A stretch of 64,000 nucleotides of DNA from Myxocyprinus asiaticus (lineage: Eukaryota; Chordata; Actinopteri; Cypriniformes; Catostomidae): positions 47,753,092-47,817,091 of the forward strand of contig NC_059362.1 of assembly GCF_019703515.2 (NCBI RefSeq), written 5' to 3'. The position numbers were made by a program, and so were the translations under genes. This document shows, in pieces, positions 10,377 to 20,479 of the stretch. How positions within the stretch are numbered: position 1 is the stretch's first letter; each line of letters opens with the position of its first letter. The notes below the pieces were generated by a model that was given only the letters and a program-made list of their open reading frames with translations, was not told where the DNA came from and did not search any database.

Positions 10377-12138
10377 GCTAATGTGAAAATTGGTAATCGT
10401 TTTAAAAATGTGTTTCAACATTAATCTTGACGATTAAAGCTTCTAAAATTCCACATCCCAGTGCAACTCTCCTTTACAAATGACTGACTTCCAGTCTATT
10501 GTCTGCATTTGCCAAATCCAGTGAAAAGGTGGCTTCAGTCCAGTAAGATGAGAAAATGCAATGAGTACTTTTTAAGTCTTGATTAAAATTGTAGTGAGTA
10601 AGAAGTACTTTTTTTCTTTGGAAATGTAAAAGTACATTGTAAAAGTGGAAATGTAAAAGTAAAAGTACAAGTATTCAGTTTAAACTGCTCTCGAGTAAAG
10701 TCCAAATCCCCCCAAATAATACTTAAGTATAATAATGAAGTATAATTGCTCGAACTTTACACCTTGCACTTCACAATATCTCTGGCAACAGGTTGGACTT
10801 TGTTGAAATCAATATTTTTGTAATTGCCAGGACTGGCCACAGGAGACTTTTGTGTCTGCTACCTCCAAGCAATCCACACTGACCCTTCAAAGCCTGTAAC
10901 AAAACCCTCTGATGAATTTGTGTAAATATATTAAATCAAGGAGCCATACTTACACTGTCATTTACCAGACACCTTTACCCAAAGGGACTTGCAAATGAGA
11001 AACATCATATAAAAGCCAACAATATATGCAGTTTTGCACTTCCAAGTTCCAACAGTAGCTAGATTAGTATAGAAGCTAGATCAGAAGAAAGAGATGGGCA
11101 CAGAGAGGATTTAAAAAAAAAAATACTAAGTGTCTTATGCTCATGAACTGGCTGAGTGCTCATCAAAGGGATGGGTTTCAGCTATTTCTTCAATGCTGAG
11201 ATGGTCTCAACAGATCAGGTGGAGGTTGGAAGCTCATTTCACCACAGAGAAATAGAGAATGTGAATGATCTGGATAGGGTCTTTGTGCCTTGCTGTGATG
11301 GAACCACCAGACACAGCTTGTTCATTGATCACAGGGAGTGAGAGGGGACTTAGAACTGGAGGAGCAAGTTGTAGTATGAGGGTGCTGTTCCATCCACTGT
11401 CCTGAAGGCCAAAGTCAAAGCCTTGAATTTGATGCAGGCAGCTGCAACTAGCCATTGAAGTTAGATCAAGAGAGGGTGACGTGAGCCCTCTTTGGTTGAT
11501 TGAAGTCCAGATATGCCGCCACATTCCGGACCATCTGCAGTGGCTTAGTCGCACTAGCTGGGAGAACGGCCAGTGGAGTGCTGCAGAAGTAAAGTTTGAT
11601 TTGACAACAGCTTGGACAAGGACCTCTGCAGCATATTTAGACAAGATGGGTTCGATATTCCTGATGTTGTAAAGCACAAACCTACATGACAGGGCGATTA
11701 AGAAGATATGGGCATTGAAGTTTAGATGGTCATCAAACACTACTCCCAGGTTCCTGGCTGTCCTAGTTGGCTTAAGTACTGCTGAACCAAGATTAATAGT
11801 GAGGTTGTGGTCAACAGATGTGTTGGCTGGGATTACAAAGAGTTCTTAAGATATGACAAGTAAAGTAGAACATATGTATATAAACTGAAATTGCCATGCT
11901 TAATAAGTTAGAAATCCATTCTGTAATGTGACCCCAGGTGATCAAATCTATGACATGTAAAAAAGGAAATAACTTTATAACTTTGCATGTAGAGAAGGTT
12001 CTTATAAGCTATGATACATTGTTTTCATTTAATTACTGTAAACCCAGACCTTGCATGTTTTTTTTTATTATTTGTTTTATTATTATGTATATTCATTATG
12101 AAAAATCCCCCAAAAATTACAAAATCACCAGTAAACTA
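10377..12138. repeat. Intergenic part of unit A duplication, repeat-rich
   Basis: This matches 32009-33422 over most of its length. It includes a degenerate form of the common fish repeat core that reads GCTTTTATCCAAAGCGACTT in other copies (about 10955-11000) and a stretch at 11160-11850 that reads like dispersed repeat. Unit A has about 150 extra bases near 11010-11160 and further extra sequence near 11340-11520. No supportable gene was seen. Confidence 0.65.
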
Positions 12139-13179
12139 TAGTGATGGGTGTTTTTGCTTCATAAAGCTTCGAAACTTTTACGAATCATTTGTGTCGAACC
12201 AATGCTTCGGAGCCTGCGTCAAACTGGCCTAGTCATGTCATTTCAGCAAACGAGGCTTTGTTACATCACACTGTTTCAAAATAGTTTCTAAATGTTTCAT
12301 GTTACACAACAGTTGATCCCACAGCGAAACAGTGAAACCCTGAATGAGTGTTAAATGCAGGCATTAACTGATCTCAAGTCAGTTCAGCAATAAATTAGGT
12401 CTATAAAATCAGACTGATTGAAACAAGTTGCTGATTTGAATTTACTCATTTTAATTTCCCTGTTGATTACCTTGAGATGTGTTCAGTCAATGAGAAAGAA
12501 ATTTGAGACATCAGTATTTTGTGATATTAAAGGAGATTTATATGTTTTATAAAAAGTCATTCTGAAATTTCAACTACTGTACGTGATAACTTGCCTTCAC
12601 TTTCTTTTTTTATTACGTACACCCCAATACAAAACACCAGAATTGTTACATAGCATATTGGTTAAGACTCTAGTCTTAAACTTTAGAGCTCTTGATTTTT
12701 GAGTCCCACTATGACCGAGTGTGACTTATTACCATAATGTTTCGTTTTCAAATGTTTATTGCACAGTCTGTCAAACATAAATATTTTTTACAATTTGTTT
12801 ATACAAAACAAAGTGCTGTTTTAGAATAAAAACAAAACAAAAAATATTGTTTTAAAATTTTAAATACATTTTAAAACAGTAAAAAAGGTAAACGTTTATA
12901 TGAAGGTCTACATATTCTGCAAAGATTCAGAGCTGTTATTCCAGAATACTGTAGACAACCATGAAACTTTATGACAAATGCAGGGCAGTAAATAATTTCC
13001 AATGCCTTGTGTCATTGTAGCTGCTTTGACTCGAGTCTTCTCATTTAATTTATATGCCTGTGACCAGCAGATGACCTCAGCATGCGCTGCTTCGAGTGCT
13101 TCAAAACAGTTAATCATTTTCCGAAGCAATTGGTTCAATTGACTCAGAGGTTCGGAAAGCTTCGTTTCTGCCATCACTA
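12139..13179. mobile_element. hAT-type non-autonomous element, unit A
   Basis: The termini TAGTGATGGG and CCATCACTA are inverted repeats. Subterminal AAGCTTCG motifs lie at both ends. The flanks GTAAACTA and GTAAAGGT look like an aged 8-bp target duplication. No transposase domain was recognised. A minus-strand frame (13177-12908, starting MMAETKLSEPL) has no family I know. The unit B copy (33423-34228) lacks about 660 bp present here. Confidence 0.7.
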
Positions 13180-13357
13180 GTAAAGGTCAGTTAACTCTTA
13201 AGAACTAATAAGAATCACCTTGTAAGTTCCCACTTGTGCAAGTCTGGAGTACCATGATTGTTAATGAACAGGGAGGGGCCATCGGTAAAAAGCTACAGTC
13301 TATAGAGCATAAAAGGTCAAAGGGATCCACTTTAATGGTGTGATCAGTGGTGCAGTA
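13180..13357 (+). promoter_or_regulatory. Proximal promoter of intact ZP gene
   Basis: A TATA-like CATAAAAG lies at 13308-13315, about 43-50 bases upstream of the start codon, so the 5' leader would be only about 20-25 bases. The same arrangement is kept upstream of the pseudogene in unit B. No other element was assigned. Confidence 0.6.
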
Positions 13358-15191
13358 ATGGCAGAAAGTATGGGTAGATTGTATCTTCTGGCACTTTGTG
13401 GGTGGTTTTGTGCTATCTGTCATACTGTTCCACAGTGGAGTATTCGGTCCAAGGGGCCACCAGCTGCAGTTTTCCATCAAAGTTCACAACAAGGGGGGAT
13501 TCTAGCAAAGAATCCACAAGCTCTTGTGTTCCAGCCAAGTGATCAGCGGCTAGCTCAACAGGCTCTGCAACGGCAGACTCAAAAGTTTCCACCCAAGCAG
13601 CCTGTGTCACAGGCAGAGCCTCTTGACAAGTGTACTGTAGCTGATTATGAGCAGATCCAATGTGGACAACCTGGTATCAGTGCTGTGGGGTGTGAAGCTA
13701 TAAATTGCTGTTTTAATGGACAGCAGTGCTATTATGGGAAAGCAGGCAAGGATGTTGAACCAATGTAACTTTCTATATAAACTGGTTATCTGTGTTAATG
13801 TGCTCTGTATCTTACAGTGACTGTCCAGTGTATTAGAGATGGCCAGTTTGTGGTTGTGGTGGCCAGAGATGTTACACTTCCGCAGCTAAGCCTGGATACG
13901 GTCCGTCTGTTGGGTGGAAGTGACCCACCATGTGCTCCAGTTGGGTCCACCTCTTCCTTTGTCATCTATCAATTCCCTGTCACTGCTTGTGGCACAAGCA
14001 TGATGGTGGGTATTGGTGGGCTTTTTCCTTTGCTTGGAAAGGTGTGGATGCTAACCATGTTTCCATTTGCAGGAGGACAGTGGATATGTAGTGTATGAGA
14101 ACAGAATGACATCATCCTATGAAGTGGGGATTGGACCACTTGGATCCATCACAAGGGACAGTCATTTTGAGTAGGTGATCGATGCTTTAGCTTAAATGTT
14201 AACTTTTGGCATGTGCTACAAGCTCCCTGTTTGTCCAGGCTTCTCTTCCAGTGTAGGTATTCTGGCACTGCTGTTCAAGCTCTAGTTGTGGAGGTTAACA
14301 CCGTTCCTCCACCTCCACCTGTAGCTGCTCCTGGACCACTCCGAGTGGTGCTTAGGCTGGCCAATGGACAATGTGTCACTAAAGGATGTGCTGAAGGTAG
14401 TGTATTGGCTATCTTGATTGCTTCCTCAAAAGTTCTGCTGGGTTTAAGTGTTGTCCTCCTGCAGAGGCTGCAGCGTACACGTCCTACTACAGTGATGCTG
14501 ATTACCCAGTCACAAAAGTCCTGCGAGAACCTGTGTATGTTGAGGTGCACATTTTGGAGAGGACTGACCCAAATATTGTCCTGACGCTGGGACGCTGCTG
14601 GGCGACATCAACCCCTGATCCCTTTGGCCTACCTCAGTGGGACCTTCTAGTTAATGGGTGAGTATGACCCCAAGCATTTTGTTTGGTTGGTCTGTTTTGG
14701 GCTAGCCCTGACTGTCCCTGTGCCTTCAGATGCCCTTACCAGGATGACCGTTACCTGACTACACTGGTTCCTGTGGATGTCTCCTCTGGTCTTCAGTTCC
14801 CAACACACTACAAGCGCTTTATTGTAAAGATGTTCACATTTGTGGATCCTGCATCACTAGCTCCTCTACAGGAAACCGTATGATCCCTACATAACCAACC
14901 TTAACATACCTGAACCCTGAATATTGTGCATTCTAATGAATGCTATGGTTATTCCTCTTGCTCAGGTCTTCATCCACTGTAGTACAGCAGTGTGCTATCC
15001 CTCTTCCACTAGCTTCTGTGAGCAGAGCTGCAGCAGGCAAAGTGAGTACTTCACTTAAATCAATGGCTTTAGGGTTCTTAATATTGCCCTTACACTTCTC
15101 TCCTTTTACAGGAAGGGATGCCCATTTCAAGATGACTTCTAATGGGGAAACCGTGGCTTCTAGTGGAGAAGTTACCCTGGTCATGCCATAA
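13358..15191 (+). CDS. zp2: Egg-envelope zona pellucida protein (fish zp2/ZPB class, ZP4-like), apparently intact
   Basis: This is a structural glycoprotein of the fish egg coat. Eight exons join in one frame of 442 codons: 13358-13745, 13818-14005, 14073-14170, 14239-14396, 14465-14657, 14730-14877, 14966-15041 and 15112-15191. Residues 1-24 are a hydrophobic signal peptide. Residues 25-90 are Gln/Pro-rich, including one NPQALVFQPSDQ unit. Residues 92-124 are a P-type trefoil domain with six cysteines (C-x9-C-x9-C-x4-CC-x5-C). The ZP module follows from about 130 to 413. RQRR at 415-418 is a furin-type processing site before a short tail. No C-terminal membrane anchor is evident, as in other fish ZP proteins. 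Intron 1 starts with GC (GCAAGG), and the other introns are GT-AG. A second ATG at codon 5 could also serve as start. The family is certain; the exact paralogue is not. Confidence 0.9.
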
Positions 15192-15204
15192 CATTGGCTA
15201 TTAC

Positions 15205-15210
15205 AATAAA
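15205..15210 (+). terminator. Poly-A signal of the ZP gene
   Basis: AATAAA lies 14 bases after the stop codon. The very short 3' UTR is usual for fish egg-coat genes. Confidence 0.7.
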
Positions 15211-16582
15211 CTGAACCTAAGATGAACAGTCTGGTGTGAATTCCTGTATCCATATACAACTGTGAAATGAGTGTTAATGAACGTGCTGGCATTGATCACC
15301 TGCATCTTGGGGAGGGGGTGCACTAGCCTTGCAAATTTCCTCTTGGCTTCTTGCAATAAAACCCCAGTCTTGCATGCAACTCTTTGATTGCCTAAATGTT
15401 CCCCTTAAACTGTGCTCAAGCAGTTAGTGGGGAATGGGGGTTTTAAAGGCTGAGGAAAATGGCAGATGCCCTTCCAAGATGCATAGAAACTACAATGCCT
15501 TTTTCACAAACAAAGGGTGTTCTTTCCTACACCAGAATGTGGTATTATATTGCATCACTGCCTGACACTTCAGGTGGGTGGAATAACTTTCACCTCCCTA
15601 TTGTGCACTTACCAGGTGTAAAAGTACTCCAATTACTTGAGGGAACATTGGAGGACAGTTTCACTCCACAAAGTATCTTGCCAAAAACATTATATTGTAC
15701 ATATAAGCTGAAGTGGGGGGGGGTTGAAACCATAAACAATGGGTCTCTGGCACTGAGAATTTGAGTGTCCCGGAAAATGGCATGAGTTAATACAGCTTAT
15801 CACAAATCCCATCTAGAAATTATGGTTATGAGGTCTTTTCTCCATTAATTGAGACTGTTTTGTGGTGTGATCGGTGTAGTTAATTCATTTAATTTATACA
15901 GCACTTTTGCAACATGCATAATTTCAAAGCAGCTTTACAGAAAATCGTGCTTTTAACATGTAACAAGTATTTGAGTCAGTGTAATTGTAAATTTGTGTTT
16001 CAAAATCCATTTGGTAAATCGTATTTATAACCCCAGTGAGCAAGCTGGGGCAAGGAACAAAGCTTCAAGTTGGTTAATGGAGAAAAATAACCTTAGGAGA
16101 ACCCAGGCTCACGGGGGGCAGTTTCCCTCTGGCTAAACTGCATGAATAAAATGCCAAAAGTTATTTGTGTGCAGTGCAAGCCATGTTTTATAATTAGTAG
16201 ACTTTGTGTTAAGGGCCAGTGTTTAAACAAAGATTTTGTATGAACTGTATGACTAGTGTCTTTGAAATCCATCCTGGATTAACTGCAGAAGTTCACATAG
16301 ATGCATTGTCCTTTGTTAGTTGGCTGATGAAGGCCTTTGTTGGCAATTAATAGTCTATGTATTACATTTCAAGAGTGCTGTCCGTCAATAAACAAAGGTG
16401 ATGCAGGCAAAGATCAATGAGGTGCATCGCAGTTCATTTCGATGAGGTTCGGTGGGGTCCATCCTAAGTCCAAGGTTCAGGCAGTGGCATATGAAGTAAC
16501 TGATGTCTTACAGTTGGAGTTGGCATCAGTTCATCCTCTGAAGTCCATCATAAAAGACTGAAGTGATGTCTGGCTAGCACCG
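15211..16582. other. Intergenic region with a dispersed repeat
   Basis: The first 100 bases match the downstream flank of the unit B pseudogene (about 36360-36450). An open frame at 15459-15764 is not recognised and probably not a gene. From about 15885 to 16560 the sequence resembles an abundant fish dispersed repeat (AAAGCAGCTTTACAGAAAAT, then GTTGGTTAATGGAGAAAAAT). The family was not resolved. Confidence 0.5.
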
Positions 16583-16930
16583 TGTGGAGGTGAGGATGTG
16601 GTTGAGTGCCCGTCTGGGGAGAGAGGAAGTGGTAAGGACATCCACCTGAAATGAATTGTGACTAATTGCCATTTCTATGTTCACAGTGAGAGTGGGGGGG
16701 ATAAAAGATGGCCCAGTCCAAAAGGAAATATAGACCAGAGACTACGTCTCTGTAGTGTTGTGCTGAAAAGCGGACCTGTCTCATCTTTTATGTAGCAAAT
16801 CAGACTTTTGTTTGAGTGTGAATCTGCAAAGCGATTTTCTATTATTTTTGTTAACAAAACTCTGATTCACATGGACTGTGAAAACCAGCTCCCGCTTCCT
16901 CCTTTGATCCAAATATGAACCTTTGCTACA
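16583..16930 (+). repeat. 5' LTR of the Gypsy element
   Basis: The TG...CA-bounded repeat matches 19117-19457. It contains a GATAAAAGA TATA-like box (about 16700). The two LTRs differ at many positions and by small indels, so the insertion is old. Confidence 0.8.
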
Positions 16931-16941
16931 CTGGTGCTGAA

Positions 16942-19115
16942 ACCAGGGACAAGGAGGAAGAGTACCCTGCTACGGAGTCATCTACGCTGCTGGAGGAAGT
17001 GTTCCGATCCCTCACCAGCATCCACCAGGCTCAACACCAGGCCCTCATAGATCTGTGGGTGGAGCAGCAACAGCGCTCTTTCGAGGCCAAGTGGAGGACC
17101 GACGGGCGTTGTGGAGCTTGGTGCCTCAGGAGGGGGCTCACGCCGCAATCCCGGCAGCAGAAAAACCCCCATGTGTTGCTTGCGAAGATGGGGGCGCAAG
17201 ACGATCCGGAGGCCTTTCTGGAGCTCTTCAAGCACACGGCCCAATCTCTGGAATGGCTGCAGGTGCAGTGGGCAGTCCAACTTTTACCAATGCTGACCGG
17301 GGAGGCCCAACTCGTGGCCCAACAGCTCCCGGTTGACAACCCCCTGAGGTACCCCGAGCTGAAGCAAGCCAACCTGCAGTGGGTCGGCTGCAGTCCAGAG
17401 AAGCACCGCCAGTGGTTCCGATCCCAGACACTGAGCGAAGTTGGCCGCCCGTTTGTCTTCGCTCAACAGCTCCGTGATGCCTGCCGGTGGTGGGTGCTGA
17501 CTGAGGAGCCCAGCGACATTGGGCATGTCATCAATCTCATGGTGCTGGAGCAATTCATCTCCTGACTACCGAAAGGATAGTATCGGCGGAGTGGGTCCTT
17601 TACCACCACCCAGCGTTGCTGGATGAAGCAGTACAGTTGGTGGAGGACCATTTAGCGGCGTACCTAGGGGCCGGCATGCCCTGCTCTCTCTCTCTTTCTA
17701 TAATCCCTCCCTTCCCCTCCTTCCAACCTATCCCATTCCCCCAGAAATGGTGGAACAATGCCCCGAGACCAGCCTTGGGGGTGTATTAATCCTCCTGTTC
17801 CTTTCTCCCCCGGCTCTACCCATTCTTCCTCTGAGGTGGGAAAGCTGCTGCCACTAGTGTGGGTGTGAGGTTCGGGCCGGTGTGTTGGAGTTGCGGGGGG
17901 CCGGGTCACATCCACGAACAGTGCCCGGTGATGGAGCTGGGGATGTTGATCCTGCTCCCCGACCCTCCACAGGCTGCCCCCGATCCAGCCGGGACATTCC
18001 AAATACCCGTGAGTATTGGGGGGGGTACATACCAAGCCTTGGTGGATTCAGGTTGTAACCAAACCTCTATTCTTCAATGCTTGGTTCAAAATGGGGCATG
18101 GTGAAGGTGAGGTGTGTGCACGGGGATATTTACGATTATCCTGCAGTGACAATCACTATTCTATTTCGGGGTCAAAAGCATAACATTGAGGCTGTGGTTA
18201 ATTCCCGTTTCACCCATCCACTAATTTTGGGTACTAATTGGCCGGCTTTACCCGAACTGTAAAAGGGTTGTGTGTGGATGGGTTCTGTAATACAGTGGGA
18301 CAGTGTGGGGTGTGCAATGTGCTGATGGGGGAGGTGGAGCCGGGGCCATCTATGTCAGCTCCACTTCAGGATGGGAAGCCTCGACTTCCCCAGCCCTTAG
18401 GGGAATTCCCACTGGGGATTTTCCTCATGCGAGACTAGACTCTTAAGCACACGTTTGACCAAGTGAAAGTAATTGATGGTCAACGCCTTCAGCCGCGCAT
18501 TGCACTCGTATTTCTCAATTATAAATGATCAGTTGTATTGAGTGACACAGGACACTCAGACAAAAGAAGATACAAACCAGCTGTTACTACCAAGGAGCCG
18601 TCGGGAAATGTTGTTCCAGGCGGCTCATCATAGTCCGATGGCAGGTCATTTGGGAAAGGGGAAAACATTAAACCATCTTTATATTGGCCGGGCATTTGCA
18701 GGGATGTTAGCCGGTGGTGTGCGACATGCCGTGAATTTCGGCTGGTGAATCTGCCGGCCATTCCAAAAACGAATGGATCTTATCGGGCCATTAGAACGGT
18801 CAGCACGTGGGCATCGCTTTGTGCTGGTTCTGGTGGACTACGCAACGCGATACCCGGAAGCAGTGCCTCTTCGCAACATCTCAGCATGTAGTGTTGTGGA
18901 GGCACTCTTCAGAATAATCTCCCGAATAGGGATTCCGAAAGAAATCCTCACTGATCAGGGCACTAATTTCATGTCACGTACACTACGCAAGCTGTACGAA
19001 TTATTAGGTATTAAATCAATTCGGACAAGCGTGTACCATCCACAAGTGGATGGCTTGGTCGAACGATTTAATAAGACCTTAAAAAATGATTTGTAAGTTT
19101 GTGCATGAAGAAGCA
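16942..19115 (+). pseudogene. Gypsy gag-protease-integrase remnant
   Basis: Gag runs to about 17565 in one frame and carries a SCAN-like domain (LLPMLTGEAQLVAQQLP to VINLMVLEQFI). After a frame change come a zinc knuckle (CWSCGGPGHIHEQCP, about 17886-17930) and an aspartic protease segment (ALVDSGCNQTSI, about 18030-18070). A degraded linker and zinc-binding region span 18250-18760. The integrase core (18773-19096) keeps the D, D, E residues in LVLVDYATRYPEAVP, ILTDQGTNF and DGLVERFNK. Just after this the frame shifts and the integrase runs straight into LTR sequence. RT and RNase H are absent. There is no envelope gene. It cannot move by itself. Confidence 0.85.
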
Positions 19116-19116
19116 C

Positions 19117-19457
19117 CCATCTGGGGAGAGAGAAATTGGTAAGGACATCCACCTGAGATGAATTATGACTAATTGCCATTTCTATGTTCACATTGAGAGT
19201 CTTGGGAGATAAAAGACGGCCCAGTCCAGAGAGAGAAATACAGAATAGAAACTACATGTCTGTTACCAGAGTGTTTATATAGTGTTGTGCTGAAAAGCGG
19301 ACCTGTTTCATCTTTTATGCTGCTAAGCAGACATTTGGTTGTGTGAAGCTGCAAAGCGATTTTCTATTATTATTGTTAATAAAACTCGCACATGTCTCAC
19401 ACGTGGACTGTGAAAACTGGTTCCCGCTTCCTCCTTTGATCCAAATACAAACCTTTG
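19117..19457 (+). repeat. 3' LTR of the Gypsy element, truncated
   Basis: Matches the 5' LTR from CATCTGGGGAGAGAG onwards. It contains GATAAAAGA and a TTAATAAAAC poly-A-like site, and breaks at CCTTTG against L2 sequence. Confidence 0.8.
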
Positions 19458-19784
19458 GGTATCATTGGCATAACGTGGAAACTTATTCCACGAGTCCTCA
19501 TAATATCTCCCAGGAGAAGCATATATAAAGAGAATAGCAGAGGTCCTAAAACTGATCCCTGTGGCACTCCATACTTTTGTTTGATCTGACAATTCCTCAT
19601 TTGCACATACAAAGTGGTAGCGGTCTGATAAATAGGACCTGAACCATGCTAATGCAAGTCCACTAATGCCAACATAATTCTCCAGCCTATTCAAGAGAAT
19701 GTTGTGTTAAAGGCAGCACTAACATCTAAAAGCACTAGAAGAGAAATGCAGCAGTGATCAGATGACAAGATTTATTTAATTATT
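19458..19784 (-). mobile_element. L2/CR1-type LINE fragment (reverse transcriptase)
   Basis: The minus strand encodes RT motifs: [15 protein letters not shown], then [20 protein letters not shown], then a damaged YANDTQ active-site box. The frame is broken between them. It is cut on the left by the Gypsy LTR and on the right by an L1 fragment. The 5' part of the same L2 resumes at 25816. The region between linker and RT is missing or too decayed to see. Confidence 0.8.
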
Positions 19785-20183
19785 ATTATTATGCATTCGG
19801 TCTCAGACATTTGGCTCATTGGTCGCTTCCACTTGAGAGAGCCCCTCCCTGGTTTTGTATTGAACAGGAAGTTCTTGCCCCTATTTTGCCATTGCAAAGC
19901 CTTTCTATCAAACTAATCGGAGAAGTTAAGTTACACCCCGTTATCTCGCATTTGCACTTAGTATGGACAAAAGTGTCCAGAGTGTTTATTTCGGACATTT
20001 ATTTAAATGTTGCCTCAAGCATATGGCTGAAGCCAAAATGATGTATTAATAAGTCCCCTTACTGCTGGTCAGAGTGGATTGTGAGGGAGGTTACTAAATC
20101 TCGGTGACCTCTATGAGAGTGGAGTGTTGAGATCCTTTGAAAATTTGGTTCAGCATTTTGGGATTCCCAGATCTCAGTTCTTT
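19785..20183 (+). mobile_element. L1 3' fragment, first half (host of the nested L1)
   Basis: This is 5'-truncated L1 sequence, matching unit A from about 2840. It encodes the C-terminal part of ORF2 (HLREPLPGFVLNRKFLPLF-like, broken). It is interrupted at 20183 and continues at 25590-25815. The last 18 bases (20166-20183) are the target site later duplicated by the nested L1. Confidence 0.88.
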
Positions 20184-20479
20184 TTTTTCTTTTTTTTTTT
20201 TGTTGTTATTAACAATTTTTATTGATTCCATGCAGCAAATCAAATAGACAGAAAATGTAGAATCAATCCACATGAAATCACAACTTTTCCCCCCAAACAT
20301 TAACCCCCCCCCCACCCCTACCCGACACAAACGAGCACCCCAGTGGTCAAAAGCCAACTGACAAAGACACACATATAGACAATAAAACAGCAGAAAATGT
20401 TTAGAAACATAAAAAAACACTAGTCTCTCTCCACTGCCCCTCCCCGAGAGCCTTCCAAAAAGGCTAAATAGCTGCACCA

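Larger units (their letters stand above)
16583..19457 (+). mobile_element. SCAN-gag Gypsy LTR retrotransposon, internally deleted
   Basis: The 5' LTR (about 16583-16930) starts TGTGGAGGTG and ends TTTGCTACA. A primer-binding-type sequence TGGTGCTGAAACCAGGGA follows immediately. The 3' LTR (about 19117-19457) lacks its first 30 or so bases and its last five. It is fused upstream to integrase sequence and downstream to an L2 RT fragment. The gag-protease-integrase order, with nothing left for RT-RNase H, fits a Gmr1-like layout in which RT would follow integrase. Confidence 0.85.

Noticed and set aside
9765..10421. Open frames across the N run
   Set aside because: Artefact of translating N as X.
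12655..12725. tRNA-like stretch GGTTAAGACTCTAG ... GAGTCCC
   Set aside because: Only a weak resemblance to boxes A and B inside a hAT-type element; no stem pairing convincing by eye.
12908..13177. Minus-strand frame starting MMAETKLSEPL as a gene
   Set aside because: It lies inside a hAT-type element, has no recognised domain and is absent from the paralogous unit.
13413..13610. Antisense frame within ZP exon 1
   Set aside because: Shadow of the real exon; the sense frame has signal peptide and trefoil domain.
15459..15764. 101-codon frame after the ZP gene
   Set aside because: No recognisable domain, no splice or promoter context, followed by a dispersed repeat.
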